A stretch of 64,000 nt of DNA from Pisaster brevispinus (GCA_023634235.1 JAMKCF010000011.1:5536001-5600000), one strand, 5' to 3'; shown: positions 1 through 12,348, counted from the stretch's first letter. Notes: generated from the sequence alone by a model not told the origin. Numbers and translations: made by a program.

Positions 1-3000
1 CATTGGATTATGGATCAACCAGCAAACGTTTTGAAGTCCACACATTTCCCTAGTGCCTAATAGTAATGGTGGCCTCACTCAACGCCCGATACTTTGTGTT
101 AAGCCCGGTTCAAACTTCAAGCAAAAGAGAATGCAAAGTGAATTTATTTAATGCAAACAATCTATAGCATAGGCCCCTAAAAGTAAAACCCTATGCGCTG
201 TAATTGCGATTCGTAACCCTCCATAAGTCTCCCGAAAGTCGCAGACTGTCGGAATTGAGAGGGATTGAGAGGGAATGAGGGTTTGGGTTACGATTTTCGC
301 AACTGCACGTACTGTTTCCCAACTGTGATGCGAGGAAATTTGCTCTGCTTTCACAATTCAACAATTTGCGATTCAATAAATTCAACAATTTTGTTAATTG
401 CAAATATAATAACAAAATTTTATTATTTAACCAACTAGCCTACCAAGTTGGCAAGTAGAACAGTATACGTTACATTTACTCTATTCTGTATTCACTACAC
501 AATAAATACACTTAAGCTTAGGCCTTAGCATCATATTAATCAATATTTTATTATTATTTACTCTGGTACTTGGTATAGGACGCCAGTCTCCGTTGTGAAA
601 CTGACCGACCGTCTCGTTGTTTGCAACGACGGTACGGAGTCGTCCAATCTGTCCTGGCTACGTTAATGAAATTGAGCTTTTGAGGAGTCAAATTAAAACG
701 AGACAAACATACCTTTTCCAGTGAATCCTTGAAGACGATAATTACAGCTATTATATTTGACATTAAATAAGAGCTTTTGGTCTTTCCTTCAAGAAGAACA
801 ATATCACATTTAGTAAATAAACAGTTTGTCAAACACACAAGACATAATTCGCCCATTTACAGCCCATGCAACATTTCCGCCATGTTGTCTACACTGACTG
901 CTGACTGCTATCTCGTTTCCAGTTCCGCTTTTATTATTGGAGTAAAGAAGTTCGTGGTGAAAATAACCAGACGACGACTGTTTCATTAAGGTATTTGTAT
1001 CATGGCTTGTATCGTGAATTGGCAGTCGATTTTGTCGGGGCGGGGGTGGGATAGGCCTGAGAGGTGTGTTGGAATGATGGGACCGAAATCTTTCTATTAA
1101 ACTGAAAATATTTTATCATAAAAATATTGTTTTGTATGTACTATGGTTGCAAGCAAGGATTAATCCGTGAAACCCAGTTTGAAACACTTCCACAATTATT
1201 TTCATGATGATTATGCCTAGGCCTACAAGTCAATCTTTTCCCGGTCATTTTCGGCGATATAGCAGCCTTTCACTTCAAGCGTTCGTATTAAAGAGACTTT
1301 GCCCAGTGGTTTGAATGGGGCATGGAGGTCGATTCTTGATCAGAATCGCCACGGGTCAAAATGGGATAATTTCTGCTGCAAAGGGCAGGGCCTGTGGCCT
1401 ATTTATTTCCTGTGAAAAATAACCTACGCTCAGACGTTTTATATAATGTTCTCGCTAGTTGGAAAATCTTTGCTTTTGCAACGCTGAAAATACAGTGGCG
1501 TGTAACCAGTCTGAAAGGGCAGGGGGCGTGGTCATAGAAACAGTGTTATACTATACGGGACTTCCCGCGCTTTTTCTTAACTTGGGGGGGGGGTACATTT
1601 GGTTACTCCCATTGGTAAAAAGCACTGCAGGGCCAGCAGCTGTTGATAATGTATAACATTTTGATAAACAATTCCCTTCAAATTAGGCCCATGTGGTTTA
1701 AGACTGAGTGATTCAATAACATTGCAATCTGAAACGTTTCTGCACTGAAACGTTTTTCAGATTGTGTATTTCAATAGATTATTCTTCCTGCGTGGACATA
1801 ACCGCTCCAGATTTTCTGCAACTCTCAAAAACTTTTTTGAAAACTTTTGAAGCAATTTTCACCGTTGTTATAGTTTTGTTTTTGTTTTTTTATATCTAAA
1901 TTTATAAAGGATCAAAACAATCGAACGGTTCCAAATACCAAAGGGATACTTTGCCTCTAAAGCCAATAAGCCCATCGGAACAATGAACGTAATTCTTCGA
2001 AACCATCTCAAACCACTCAGCCAGTCAAAATAGTCACCCGCAACTCCGAAGCGCAGTTGGCAGTCCTTCCTTGGTGGCACCTTCTGCCGAAAGCGCACGG
2101 CCGATGATCTCTTCATCACTCTCTGCATGCCTCGGACATCCAAATCTTGAGGTGTGAAGAGAACGACTCGAGGAACCAAGTGATTTGATCTCGCAGTATC
2201 AAACCAACCGGTCTGTGTCAAGACTTTAGCCTATACTACGTCATGAATATGGGCCCTATTAATTTCCTTCCTCCATACCATGCTATACGGTAATCCCACA
2301 TTACTAATTATCAATAAATAAACCGCTCAGTTGTTTCCGATCTCTTACATACCATGTGGCCAAACACACAAATGTTGTTATTTTGACGAGCCGACATAAT
2401 TTGTACAATCCTAAAAGAAATCCAACAGCTTCTTACTCCTTTAGCGGAAGAACGTGAACGGTTCCAAATCAATCCAAAGCAAATTTTACCAAACTTTTGA
2501 AAATTTGGCTTCAGATTATTTTTCACATTTTTTGTTCAAACTCCTGAAAAGCCTCATACAAAACATCTTCCATAGAAAAAAACTGCATAACATAAACAGT
2601 CACTTCAACAAGAGAGTCACCCCCAAAAGCCTTATAATAACATCTATCTTGAACCAATGCCACACAAACTATTACACATCCTGTTTTATAAGGCACGAGA
2701 TACACCAAGTCTTTTCTTTTTCGTCATTTTCCATCTGAACTGCCCTAAAGAATTACACAATTTGTTACACCATTATAGGGTATATGGCTTGCCTGAAGGC
2801 TCGTCCACCAGTTGGAGCTGGCACTTAATATTAATTCACTTTAATTGTCATTTACGCACTATTTACCCGTGTTCAATCACTTTTATCTCGTTACTTTCTT
2901 AGCAGGATTAACAACCAGAGATAAAACTCAATGAGCGAAAAACTCTGGAAAACCTTGTGGCTACCAGCAAATTGTACCTCTTTAAGGTTTGCTTTTTTAA

Positions 3001-3419
3001 TACTAACAAATTTGTTCTGATCGTTTTCAAATACATTCCACTGTGTTCTAAACTGAACCGAAGTCACAAGAATGACCAACTACCGCTTCCCCCACATTCT
3101 TCCAAAAGCGAAATTCCAAATACCTATACTTTTGTTCATCGCGTACCAACCTTGCTTTTGATAACCGATCAGACAAATTTTGCTTGCTATAACAACCGTA
3201 ACGCAGGCAAGTAAACTTCTTAGAATCAACTGAAGATTGCCTGAAGTTGAGGCATGAAAACATACCGTTGCTACTAAAATGAGGATCTGAAAAAAAGGAT
3301 GCACATTAATCCCCAGTCTCACTCACCTAGGTAATAACATGACCCAATAGTCACGCTGGTTTCTCTGGTCACATTCTCGAATGAAGATTGCCCCAAATAC
3401 CTGCGTTTTGCAAGGATCC

Positions 3420-3610
3420 CTATTACAGTTTCAGAAATATCAAAACATTTCCTATGGGGAAAAGAAGGGCGTTTGCGAAACACGTGTTTTCGGGCTCTGA
3501 GAAAAACTGCATTTTGGTAATTCCGGTGAAAATGTCCAGATTTTTTCCTCATGGAAAAAAGAAGGATCTTTGCGAAATACAGGCTTTCAGGTTCCAGTGC
3601 GCCGTTTAGA
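3420..3610. repeat. Diverged direct repeat
   Basis: Two related segments, near 3447-3515 and 3540-3600, share the order 'ATGGGGAAAAGAAGG..TTTGCGAAA' and 'ATGGAAAAAAGAAGGAT..TTTGCGAAA'. Their origin is unknown. Confidence 0.45.
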
Positions 3611-5263
3611 AAATATTTACAGAAAAAAGTTTAAAAGAACGAATTGTCTTAATATACTAAATAAACTGTTGAAATTTGTGTTGCGTTTAGTTTGTATTTC
3701 ATTATATGTATAATGGTTCCCCTCCCCCGTAACAGTGAGAAAATTTAATGAAAAAAAGTAGCCCCACCCCTATCCTTTTATTTTTGAAAGACAGGTGTTT
3801 TTTCACAACAATGGGTACACCATTTTATGATTCCAAACGAAGGCCTCAGCAATATCATACACAACCAAAGTGACCAGTGAACCTGAGACCTTGGTAACGT
3901 ACAACCAAGAATATATAATTAACTTTTTTTTTTTAATTAACAAAAAAAATAGTAACAGACGTCGGCAGCCAAGTTATGAAACCGTTTACTCTGGTAGTCA
4001 AGTATTTATGAAACATACCGTAAGGTGAAAACGTTTCAAGGAAATAAAATGCATTACATTGCATACAAGCAGACAGCATGGTACGGGGACGTTTTAAAGT
4101 GACTTCAAAAGTGGGTTTAGTATTCTGCGCAACAGCCAAGATGAGCCACAAACCGTGGAGAGCATTTTGATAAGCCGTGCCCTTTTTCACACAGCTGTTT
4201 AAGCAGGAAGTATTGCTTAAAACATTTCTGTCTGGTAGGCCTGTAAGCATAAGTTCTTTGTGCTTTAGCTTCTTTTTGTGCTCAAAGCTCTTTATTTTGA
4301 TCTGTTCTCCACCATGCTTTATTAAATTGTGAAAGTTTAACGCTTCATAGACCTTGTAACCTTTGTGTACAAAAAGGCTGACCTTGTGCATTTCAATTCA
4401 ATTCAAACAGCATTTATTTCTATAACGAAAAAACCAATGCACGGTGTACAGTAATGCAGAAAAAACACAAGTAAAAACAGAGATAAATGCAAACACCGAA
4501 AGAACAAATAAAATTAACATGGGGGGGGGGGGAAATAGAGGCAAATCCCAAAAGTACGTGCCAGCTTATTGGGAGGCCTATAGACAAGACACGACAAAAG
4601 ACAAAACAGACAACGAGCGGACAAATACATAGTTTAAAACAAGCGCGGGTGGGGGGGGGGGGGGGGCGAAGCAAAGCAATTAGAACATTATAATGACCAT
4701 GAAAAAGACTGTAGACCAGCAAATAATAATAATGGGAAAAGGGTAATTCAAACAATGTATTAACAAAATATATATAAATGATAATAATGTAAAGGTGGTA
4801 GGGAGACAGAAAAAGCACACTGCTAGAGGCAAGAGGGGACCGGAAGAAAAGACCATGTTACGTAATAAGAAAGAAAGTAGTTCATGTACCAGTAAGCAAG
4901 TTTAAAACAAGCAGGCAATATACTACACTGGCCACAAGGGAAGTTTTTACTTTTGAAGTCATAATTTCCGTATAAATCAAAGAGTTATAAAAACAGCTGA
5001 ACAAGTTTTTGAAATGAGCGACCCCACCCCTTTTCTTTATATCAAAAGTTGACAAAAATCGGACAGTGCAATCTCCATAAAATATCAGATTTTAAGGGTT
5101 TTTTTCAAAGTTCAAATTCATGCTCTGTGGCTCTCTTGTAAACATGTTGTGATGTGACAGTTTACAAGGTTTATATGTTGACAGTGTATTTGTAAGTTCC
5201 ATAAATTTGATGTTCATTATGTGCTGTCCATTGTTCGTATACTATTATATTTGTAAATAACCT

Positions 5264-5443
5264 GGGCCCAATTTCATAAAGCTGTTCAGCAGAAAATATA
5301 TTGGCTCAGCAAAAAATGAGTGGGGCACAGGTAGCAACAATGTAAACTTCATGGGATGATGGCTGGTAACCTGTTTCTGCTAAGAAAGGTTTTTCTGTGC
5401 TTAGCAAGTTTTTGGTGCTTACAGGTTTTATGAAATTGAGCCC
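5264..5443. mobile_element. MITE-like element, GGGCCCAATTTCAT family
   Basis: The left end GGGCCCAATTTCATAAA and the right end TTTATGAAATTGAGCCC are inverted repeats. The interior is built from AGC/CTTAGCAAG words and has no coding capacity. It is one of many related copies in the window. Confidence 0.7.
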
Positions 5444-5639
5444 TGTACATGTTTTTGTGTTACAGCCATCATGGAACAAATGTTTATTGAATTGAATTTT
5501 GAATGAAATTGGAAATTATAGAGTAATGCGGTCGGTTTTTGGCTGAACCATGTTTCATTGATGGATGGACATGGTAATGCAAGGGTGAATACTACCAGTC
5601 AATACCAATTTTTGAAAGAGAAAGTGTATTCGATAAAAA

Positions 5640-5945
5640 TAAATTGATTTATTGTTATTAATTGTTATTTATTTTTATTTCTTTGGTATTTCTTTGTATT
5701 TATTCGTTTTTGTTCCAACTAGTTATTTATTTTGGTATTGTATAATTATCTGCTTATATTATTGCTTTGTAAACAACAATGTTTATCTTTATTTACATCT
5801 TTGTGTACCCCAGATGTGTGGGGATCTACGGATCATAGTATGTATTTGCTTTTGCTGTACCTCGCCCATCTTGGGGTATAATGTCTCGTATTTTGTTATG
5901 TACTGTTATGGCAAATAAAATAATAATAATAATAATAAAATAATA
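5640..5945 (+). mobile_element. Retroelement 3' end with (AAT)n tail
   Basis: A T-rich stretch is followed by a short hairpin (ACCCCAGATGTGTGGGGAT and CTTGGGGTATAATG) and then a GCAAATAAAATAATAATAAT tail. This is typical of a truncated LINE-type 3' end. No reverse transcriptase is present. Confidence 0.45.
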
Positions 5946-6246
5946 CATTATTTGAATAAAGACCACCCCTTGACTTAAAACAATTTAAAATAACCGCACA
6001 AAAACACCAGTCTTTAATTGAAGGTTCATTTCGGTACAAAATAGTTTTCATTATCTAATATATAGTACACTCAAATAGATGTGATAATCATTAAGAAAAT
6101 AAACTCAATTCATTTGCATCATAGGGTATACCAAGGTCGCCTAGTGAATTTCTTCAATTTTTAATTACTACACAGACATTGTCAAAACGCATTATGGAAG
6201 TGTAGCGTGGCATGGCCCTCAGTCAACGGAGTTTTAGTAGCGCAGG

Positions 6247-6428
6247 TATAGACCTTTACCACGGTGCGGCCATCTTGATTTTCTCTCATTCAAACTAATG
6301 TAACAAAAAACAGACCGGAAGGAGAAATAGTCTGGTTCCTTTTTTGAGCAATGAATATTAGCATTCAGCACTGTAATTAAAAAACAGGACACTTCACCAA
6401 GATGGTGGCAGCATGATAAAGGTCTATA
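6247..6428. mobile_element. MITE with TATAGACCTTTA ends
   Basis: The ends TATAGACCTTTACCACGGTG and CAGCATGATAAAGGTCTATA are inverted repeats that continue inward (CCATCTTG and CAAGATGG). There is no coding potential. A related element sits at 8686-8858. Confidence 0.7.
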
Positions 6429-7382
6429 GGTGTGGGATTGCGCCTTTAGCACATTTTGAACAACAAGCGATGGAAGACATTTTGAAATTATTTTGAAAAA
6501 TTACTTGTTATTCTTCCTTTTTTTGTGTGCAAAGAACAAATCTGCAGTGGCTCTCTAGCCAAATCTCTTTCTCATGGCAAACTCTGACTGTCTGCCAAAT
6601 TCCATACTGTGTCATCAAGAGCACAAATCCACAAAAATATTTCCCCCCTCTATTGTTCACTGAATGAGGAGGGGAAAAGTTCTAGCAGAATGCAAACACA
6701 ACCCAACGCAGCGGCTGCACTCTCTGGAACTAGACATGTAGAAGAGAGGTCTATACGCGAGAAGAAGAACCAAATGACGCTAGCATTACTGACTGGACAC
6801 AATGCCACATTACATTTCCCACAATGTTTTTCTAAGAGAAATATAAATAGCTGCTTCTGTACTGTTACATGTCAAATTAGCAAACTGAATACTAGCTTTG
6901 AATATAGTCAGATAACTAGCAGTTAAATCACTACATTCTTGTACCATTCTTAAATCTTAAATGTTAAAATAGTGACAAGCGAATGACTATTAATGAATGA
7001 CTAAGGCAGTTTTTGGTTTGGAGTCTTTATTTGTGTTGACCAAGAAGCAAATTAATATATTTTTGTCATCATCATGGTTATAAATAGATTGACTAATCTA
7101 CCTCTATGATGTCACAAGCACAAACAGCGCCCTCACCGAGGTCAAATGAAGAGCTTTCATTGGTTGAAAATTTTGAGCTAGGTCCCCTGTCTTCATATGC
7201 GAGGATAAAGACAGGCTGATCTTACTGATGGCTTGACTGGTCTTACAAACTGGATTGACATACACAAGCAGAGGACGCGTAACTGCTCATAAGGCTCAAA
7301 CTCATCGCTTTGCTTTACTGCCGAATTTTGGGCGTACGACAAGTGAGTGTAGCGCTCTCGAGTGTGTAGCGCTCTTGAGTGT

Positions 7383-7400
7383 ACACACACACACACACAT
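7383..7400. repeat. (CA)n microsatellite
   Basis: An uninterrupted CA dinucleotide run, beside direct copies of 'GAGTGTAGCGCTCT'. Confidence 0.8.
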
Positions 7401-8564
7401 TAATGTGGCATGCGAGGTCAAAGGTACATCTGGCAGGCAACCAGCTGTTTCTAAAGGTCAGCTTTATTCAAGTGTGACATCAGATGTCCAGGCTAGGTGC
7501 GTTTACACAGGCGCATATTTTCATTGTTTTATCTCAGCGATGGCGGAATACGCAAGGGTTTTATATGTAAATTGTGCAAAGCAAAGATGTCAGAACATTA
7601 ATCATTGGGCTTTCAAATCAATATCCTCATTCATCTGCTCATTGAAGAAGAAAATTAATGTTAAAAATTTTGCTAAGTAAAATAAAGAGCAACAGGAAAA
7701 CCAGTCAATACAAGTTGAAAACCATTATATGTGCTAAGCAAATTTAAGGTAATAATCAAAATGGTTAACTTGCGAAGTCTTAACATTTAATTGAATTTAA
7801 ATTTACATTGTGTCAAAATGTCAGATTTAAGTTACCAGTCTGGCCCTCAATCTATCAAATCTAAAAAATAATACTTTCATAAAAATAGTCACAGATATTT
7901 ACAAAATGCAAGTATCTAGGTAATTCAGTTATAAGCCATATTATTAAGCCATAACTGCTCATAAAATTCTGATTGCTTTATTCATAAAAAAAAATGATGC
8001 ACTTCCGCCATAAAGTATCCTATTTCAATTATTATAAATGTCTTGTTCCCTGCCTACTACAACCGTAATAATAATCCTGTTACCATCAGAAGTATCCGAC
8101 TATTCTGCTCTTTGTGCCTCGTTTTGGTTATGTTGATTTGAATGGAGAAAAAAATATGATCACCACACCATGATGAGGTCTTTTGCATTTTTAATGTTTT
8201 TGCTGTTTCTTTCCTTACCCTCCCACCTTGGCCGAAATAAAGGATTCAGAAGTACTGAGGACTGCACATTGAAATAACTGGGCCAGGCATTCCGATTTGT
8301 AATGAATGCCAAACATGTTTCAGTGAAGTGACATATTTTTTTATTGGAGAACTGAGGTCACAAATTTTTAGGGAATCTTGGTTCCCACCCAAATATTGCT
8401 TTAACGTCGGAAAAAAGGGAACATATAAATCATGCATTTATGCAAGGCCTTGTTGTTCGAATACGACCAAGAACTGCACAGTCTATAGGCTTTCCATCAC
8501 CATCTGTACATCAATTATGTATAATTATAAAATTAGATGAATCACATTAAACAGATGATCAAAT

Positions 8565-9065
8565 GTGATGCCCACAAGCCAAAACCATGTACTTCCTCCC
8601 CCGAATTGGGTTTATTTGCTCATCAAATAGGTCAGGAGAAGAGCTGTCAAATAAAACTAGGGCCTATAAGGTAAGCCTTTCTCAATAGACCTTATGCACA
8701 TGACGTCATTTCAGTAGGGCGCCCTCACCTAGAGGTCAAAAGGAGGTTGTTCATTGGCCAATCCTGTGCGCCGCGCGTACACATCTGTGCGATTCGATTG
8801 TTTCGTCACCGTTTGACCTCTAAGATGGCGGTTGGAGGACGTCAATGCATAAGGTCTATTACAGAATGTTTAAGACATCACATCAAAAGTAGAAAACTTT
8901 GCATGGAGGGGCTACAGTTAGGTGAGGTTTGTGGTGGCACCCTGTGTAAACAAATGTTTGTGTAGTGGTGGTTGTGAGAAGAACTAGTGGTTTGACATCA
9001 CTTCGCATCACATTGATATCAAGGCTAACGTTTCAGTTATCTTTACTTTTAATGCCATTGAACTA
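8565..9065 (+). mobile_element. Repeat element interrupted by two other insertions
   Basis: The order 'TTTATTTGCTCATCAAATA', 'CCTATAAGGTAAGC.TTTCTCA', 'GTTTAAGACATCACATCA', 'TTACTTTTAATGCCATT' matches the copies at 35425-35665 and 37190-37375. Here it is split by a MITE (8686-8858) and by a GGTTTGTGG-type element (about 8884-9000). ACATCAC at the second junction looks like a target duplication. Confidence 0.6.
8686..8858. mobile_element. MITE nested in an older repeat
   Basis: The ends TAGACCTTATGCACATGACG and GACGTCAATGCATAAGGTCTA are inverted repeats of about 22 bases. Inside is a second inverted pair, GAGGTCAAA and TTTGACCTC. It interrupts the element at 8565-9065 at a TA-containing site. 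Confidence 0.7.
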
Positions 9066-9360
9066 TTAGCGAGGAATTTATAATTGACAATTTTTGCATT
9101 GTGCGTCACAAACTATTTAATTACCCATTCGCAATAAAGTCATTTTGGTTGCTCCCTTAAGCACAAGAGTCATAAACATGACAGTTGAATTATTTCATTG
9201 TCAACAAATTTCACTTAAAGTTTTTCCTAAAAAAAAAAACATGGAACTAAAACTGTCAATACAATACAAATACATACAAGTGGAGATCTTTAAGACAAGT
9301 TGGGGATGATGTCAGTTGTGATCTCCTCTCATCACTGAACTTACAGCACAGCCCTTCGGT

Positions 9361-9471
9361 TCAGAACTTATCGGTGCTCATGCGGCGAATACCACCAGTT
9401 TTTGTTTCTCGGACAGCTGAGCGCCTTGCACTATGACGAGAAATTTTACTGCCGCCAACTTGAACTGGTTT
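9361..9471 (-). CDS. Candidate alternative terminal exon B of the myosin
   Basis: An acceptor with a good pyrimidine tract (CTTTCTCTTGACAG) precedes a 36-codon frame ending in TGA. It starts KPVQVGGSKISRHSARRSAV and ends MSTDKF, so it is basic and Ser/Arg-rich. Phase 0 matches exon 27, so skipping exon 28 would give a 1,068-residue isoform. It could instead be a chance frame or the end of an unseen gene. Confidence 0.5.
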   Translation of the reverse strand, partial: KPVQVGGSKISRHSARRSAVRETKTGGIRRMSTDKF

Positions 9472-10774
9472 CTGTCAAGAGAAAGCCAAAATAATTTTTT
9501 TTTTTTTTATTTTTTTTTTTTTACAAAATTAATATCATTAAAAAACATCAAGGATCTACAATTATGATACAAGCTACAACGTTCTTGATGGCAGGAACAC
9601 AATGATTCTTTATTTCTACTGATATGAAAGGTTTCTGTCAAGATAGCAAAAAGACATAAAAGACTATTTGAAAACATTTCATATCATGAGTACTGCCTGA
9701 TTTTGGCATGAGGCATCACCAATAATGTCAATCTTATCGAATGGTATAAAAAAGTATGCAATCAAACATTGGTTAGTAGTTCATTTCCAAAATATACTTT
9801 CATCTGAAAGTTTTCAAATGTCAATTTCCAGCTTCGCGCATGTACTTCAACCCACTATTGACCTTCATCATTCCACCACCATCTTTGTTAGGTTCCCTAT
9901 CTCCAATCGCTCTATGCTCCAATAAACAACAATAAATACTCATTTTCATTCCACCAAAAAGGCACCAGACTATTTTTTCCCTTTCCAGCCTCCGCTTTGG
10001 TTTTTTACTGATTCAGGTGGAAGAAAAACAAACTAAACAATCAATACCAGAAATGCCTCTTTCTGATCTGTTTTGCTTCTAGGAATTTTGACAGATTCAA
10101 GATAAAAAAACTTGGTGCACATAAAAAAGCTTGGTGCACATAAAACCAATCATCTTTGGTTTTAAGTATTTGAAGCACATGTTTGCAGTTTTAAGCACAT
10201 GTTTGCAGTTTTAAGCAATGGATGAAACGACAATTTAGTAGGCCCACTGGCTAACAGCACCAAAGTAATCCTTAAGTGTGGTGTCTGTGCATGATGCTTA
10301 ACTTCCTAATTAAATTCCAGTATAATCCCGGATTAGCCCCACACTAATTAGGAACAAAAACCTAAAGAAATACTGACCAGCTAAGTGTCAATTTTATTGA
10401 GTAGGACGCTGACCTACATGTACATATCGTTTATACTTTTTTAAGGCTATTTAATAAAAAAATTATTTGTTTTTTTTCTTTAAGATAAAAAAAACCCCTG
10501 TAAATTGGGCTAAAGTAGGAACAGTAACATGCCTGTTCAATGTAAGCATCCAAAATAAACCGATAATAACAAAACGTGCATGTGTTTTTTTTGAAAGAAA
10601 TTGTGTTACAAATTATGTTGGTAAATTTGCAGATTTTGTTTATGATTACTGTGTTAATTACTGTGCTAACAATGTATGCTGCAGTCAGTGCTAATGGTAC
10701 AAACAATCTTGAAATTAACCGTGTTTAAAAATAATAAATATTAACGAAATATCAACCTGTGTTATTTTACATTG

Positions 10775-10935
10775 TTTGGGTCTTACCCCTACGCCATTGT
10801 GTGTTAAGCACTGTATGCTCAGTACTTTCTAGAGTCCTGTGAAAACAAATCCACAGGTATATTACTCGGGTGAGATTCGAACCCACGCCCCCTTGCCATT
10901 AGAGCACATGTCATAACACTAGACCAATGAGTTTG
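10775..10935 (-). mobile_element. tRNA-derived SINE, family A
   Basis: On the minus strand there is a tRNA-like head (TTGGTCTAGTGTTATGACAT, then GGTTCGAATCTCACCCGAG). It is followed by the family body (CCTGTGGATTTG.TTTCACAG, ATACAGTGCTTAACACACA). It resembles the copies at 30783 and 34855. Confidence 0.65.
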
Positions 10936-11256
10936 CCTGGTACCTACAATTCCGGCCATATCTTGTTGGGCTCCCGCCCCCCGGCCCCCATTCAATGTTG
11001 ACTCTCATTGCACAGTCTGCGCTCCAAAACAACATTGAGCGAGGGAACGGGAGAGGGTGTGTTTATTGTCACATGGCCCAAGCATTTTGGCTGGGATTGT
11101 AGAGGCAGTTCAAATCCTATATTCTAGCAGCAGGTCCCGCAACCCTTTTGATCAGTGATAAAAAAACAATTTTTACATTTGCATCAGGGATAAAAATCAT
11201 TATTTTGTGTGTGTTTTGTGTTAATACACTTATTACCTCCTCTTGCAACACATCAT

Positions 11257-11505
11257 GGCCCAATTTTATGGCTCTGCTTACCACCAAAGTCTTTGCTTAC
11301 AATCACCATTTTTTCGCTTACAGGGTAAGTGCCGAATTTCTGCGCTAACTGAGTAAACGAAGAATGTCTAGTAATGTGGAGCACGCACACGCTCAAGCAA
11401 CACTTCCCTGCTAACCCATGAAATACGCTCGATGTAAGTGCGGAATTCCCTGCTTCCGTTAGTACTGATTCTTTGCTTATGGTAAGCAGAGCCATGCAGT
11501 TGGCC
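11257..11505. mobile_element. MITE-like element, GGCCCAATTTTATGGCTCTG form
   Basis: The ends GGCCCAATTTTATGGCTCTG and CAGAGCCATGCAGTTGGCC are inverted repeats. Related copies lie at 17525-17650 and 56868-57099. Confidence 0.65.
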
Positions 11506-11804
11506 CCAGCCAGTCGTTGATGTCAAATGCTTTGTTCACTACAAGTTGGAAGCATTAATGTGAACCTAAACAGTATCAAACACAACTAAACACACAAACC
11601 ATGTATTCAAATGCAATGACTGTTAGCTTGTGCTTATAAACCACTGCATTCCAACAGTTAGAAAGCTCAAAAAGTGTTCAACATCATGCACAAAATACAT
11701 GTAGTATGTATTCCTGTTCCACAGAGAATGTCCACCTTTGCAATGGAAATAATCCATATTCAAAAGATTCCTTGTTGTTGGGAAATTTCTGAATAATGGC
11801 CATG

Positions 11805-12083
11805 TTCCCTGTACCCATATAGGAGTATTCCGTATACCCGTATAGGAATATTCCCTGAACCCATACAGGAATAATCCATGTACCCAATTGGAATATTCCC
11901 TGTACCCAATTGGAATATTCCCTGCGTGTACCCAATTGGAAAAATAATTCCTGTACCCAAAAGGAGTATTCCTGTTTCCATAGGAATATTCCAAAAAAAA
12001 AACCAATCATTCCCAACACCAACAGGAATATTCCCTGTACCCAACATAAATATTCCCCGTGTGCCCAGCAGGAATATTTCCTG
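11805..12083. repeat. Degenerate ~22-bp palindromic minisatellite
   Basis: About a dozen imperfect units of the form GGAATATTCCCTGTACCCAA TT follow each other. Each has the palindrome GGAATATTCC, and some also have CCAATTGG. The array begins about 100 bases past the exon 28 stop. It makes the minus strand look open (repeated IPIGYREYS), which I read as a repeat artefact. Confidence 0.8.
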
Positions 12084-12180
12084 TGGCAAGATGATGATGG
12101 GAAAGATGCTCCTGTATTAATTATACTAATAGTCAGCCTTTTGATTTCGTACCTTGTGCCCGAGAGAGAGCCAGGCATTC

Positions 12181-12348
12181 TCAGCGCTTCTTGGGGGCAT
12201 AGGCTTTAGCAGCTAGGGTGCGGCCTTGAGGGCCAGTATCACCACCTCGGGGAGGGAGGGGAGCTTGGGGTCTGATACGTTGCGCTCCTGAATACAGCCG
12301 CTCGGGTATGGGAGGAGGCACGTCATCAGCACTGTTAGTTCTAAAAAG
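12181..12348 (-). CDS. Myosin exon 28: terminal exon A (residues 1033-1087 and TGA)
   Basis: It encodes [20 protein letters not shown], a Pro/Arg-rich stretch and AKAYAPKKR before TGA. I chose the acceptor TGCAG six bases before the alternative TTTAG, because only the first keeps frame with exon 27. PPPIPERLY could bind SH3 or EVH1-type domains. Confidence 0.75.
   Translation of the reverse strand, partial: LFRTNSADDVPPPIPERLYSGAQRIRPQAPLPPRGGDTGPQGRTLAAKAYAPKKR

Larger units (their letters stand above)
1..9360. other. Left flank without a recognisable gene
   Basis: The open frames here are short, have no splice context and look like no known protein. The region holds retroelement tails, poly-G tracts (4520-4531, 4649-4665) and the MITE-like elements listed separately. 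On the minus strand, ACAACATGGCGG at 881-888 looks like a start context, but only a nine-codon frame follows. Confidence 0.4.
9472..12180 (-). other. Interval between the two alternative myosin 3' ends
   Basis: This is the 3' UTR of isoform A or an intron of isoform B. It contains an A/T homopolymer (9493-9523), a SINE (10775-10935), a TIR element (11257-11505) and a palindromic minisatellite (11805-12083). No further exon was seen. A possible donor CAAG|GTACGA lies just after the exon 28 stop, at about 12151. Confidence 0.4.

Noticed and set aside
1868..3322. Minus-strand frames (e.g. 1868-2221, 2523-2708, 2891-3079) as exons of another gene
   Set aside because: No family resemblance, no consistent phases or splice sites, and AT-rich codon content like the surroundings.
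4420..4818. 132-residue minus-strand hydrophobic frame
   Set aside because: It is made of poly-G/poly-C and low-complexity T-rich sequence inside a retroelement-like region.
11623..12178. Minus-strand open frames with repeated GIFLLGTG/IPIGYREYS peptides
   Set aside because: They come from the ~22-bp palindromic minisatellite behind the exon 28 stop.
12342..12348. TTTTTAG acceptor for exon 28
   Set aside because: Using it would put an immediate in-frame TAA after exon 27. The TGCAG site six to seven bases upstream keeps the frame.
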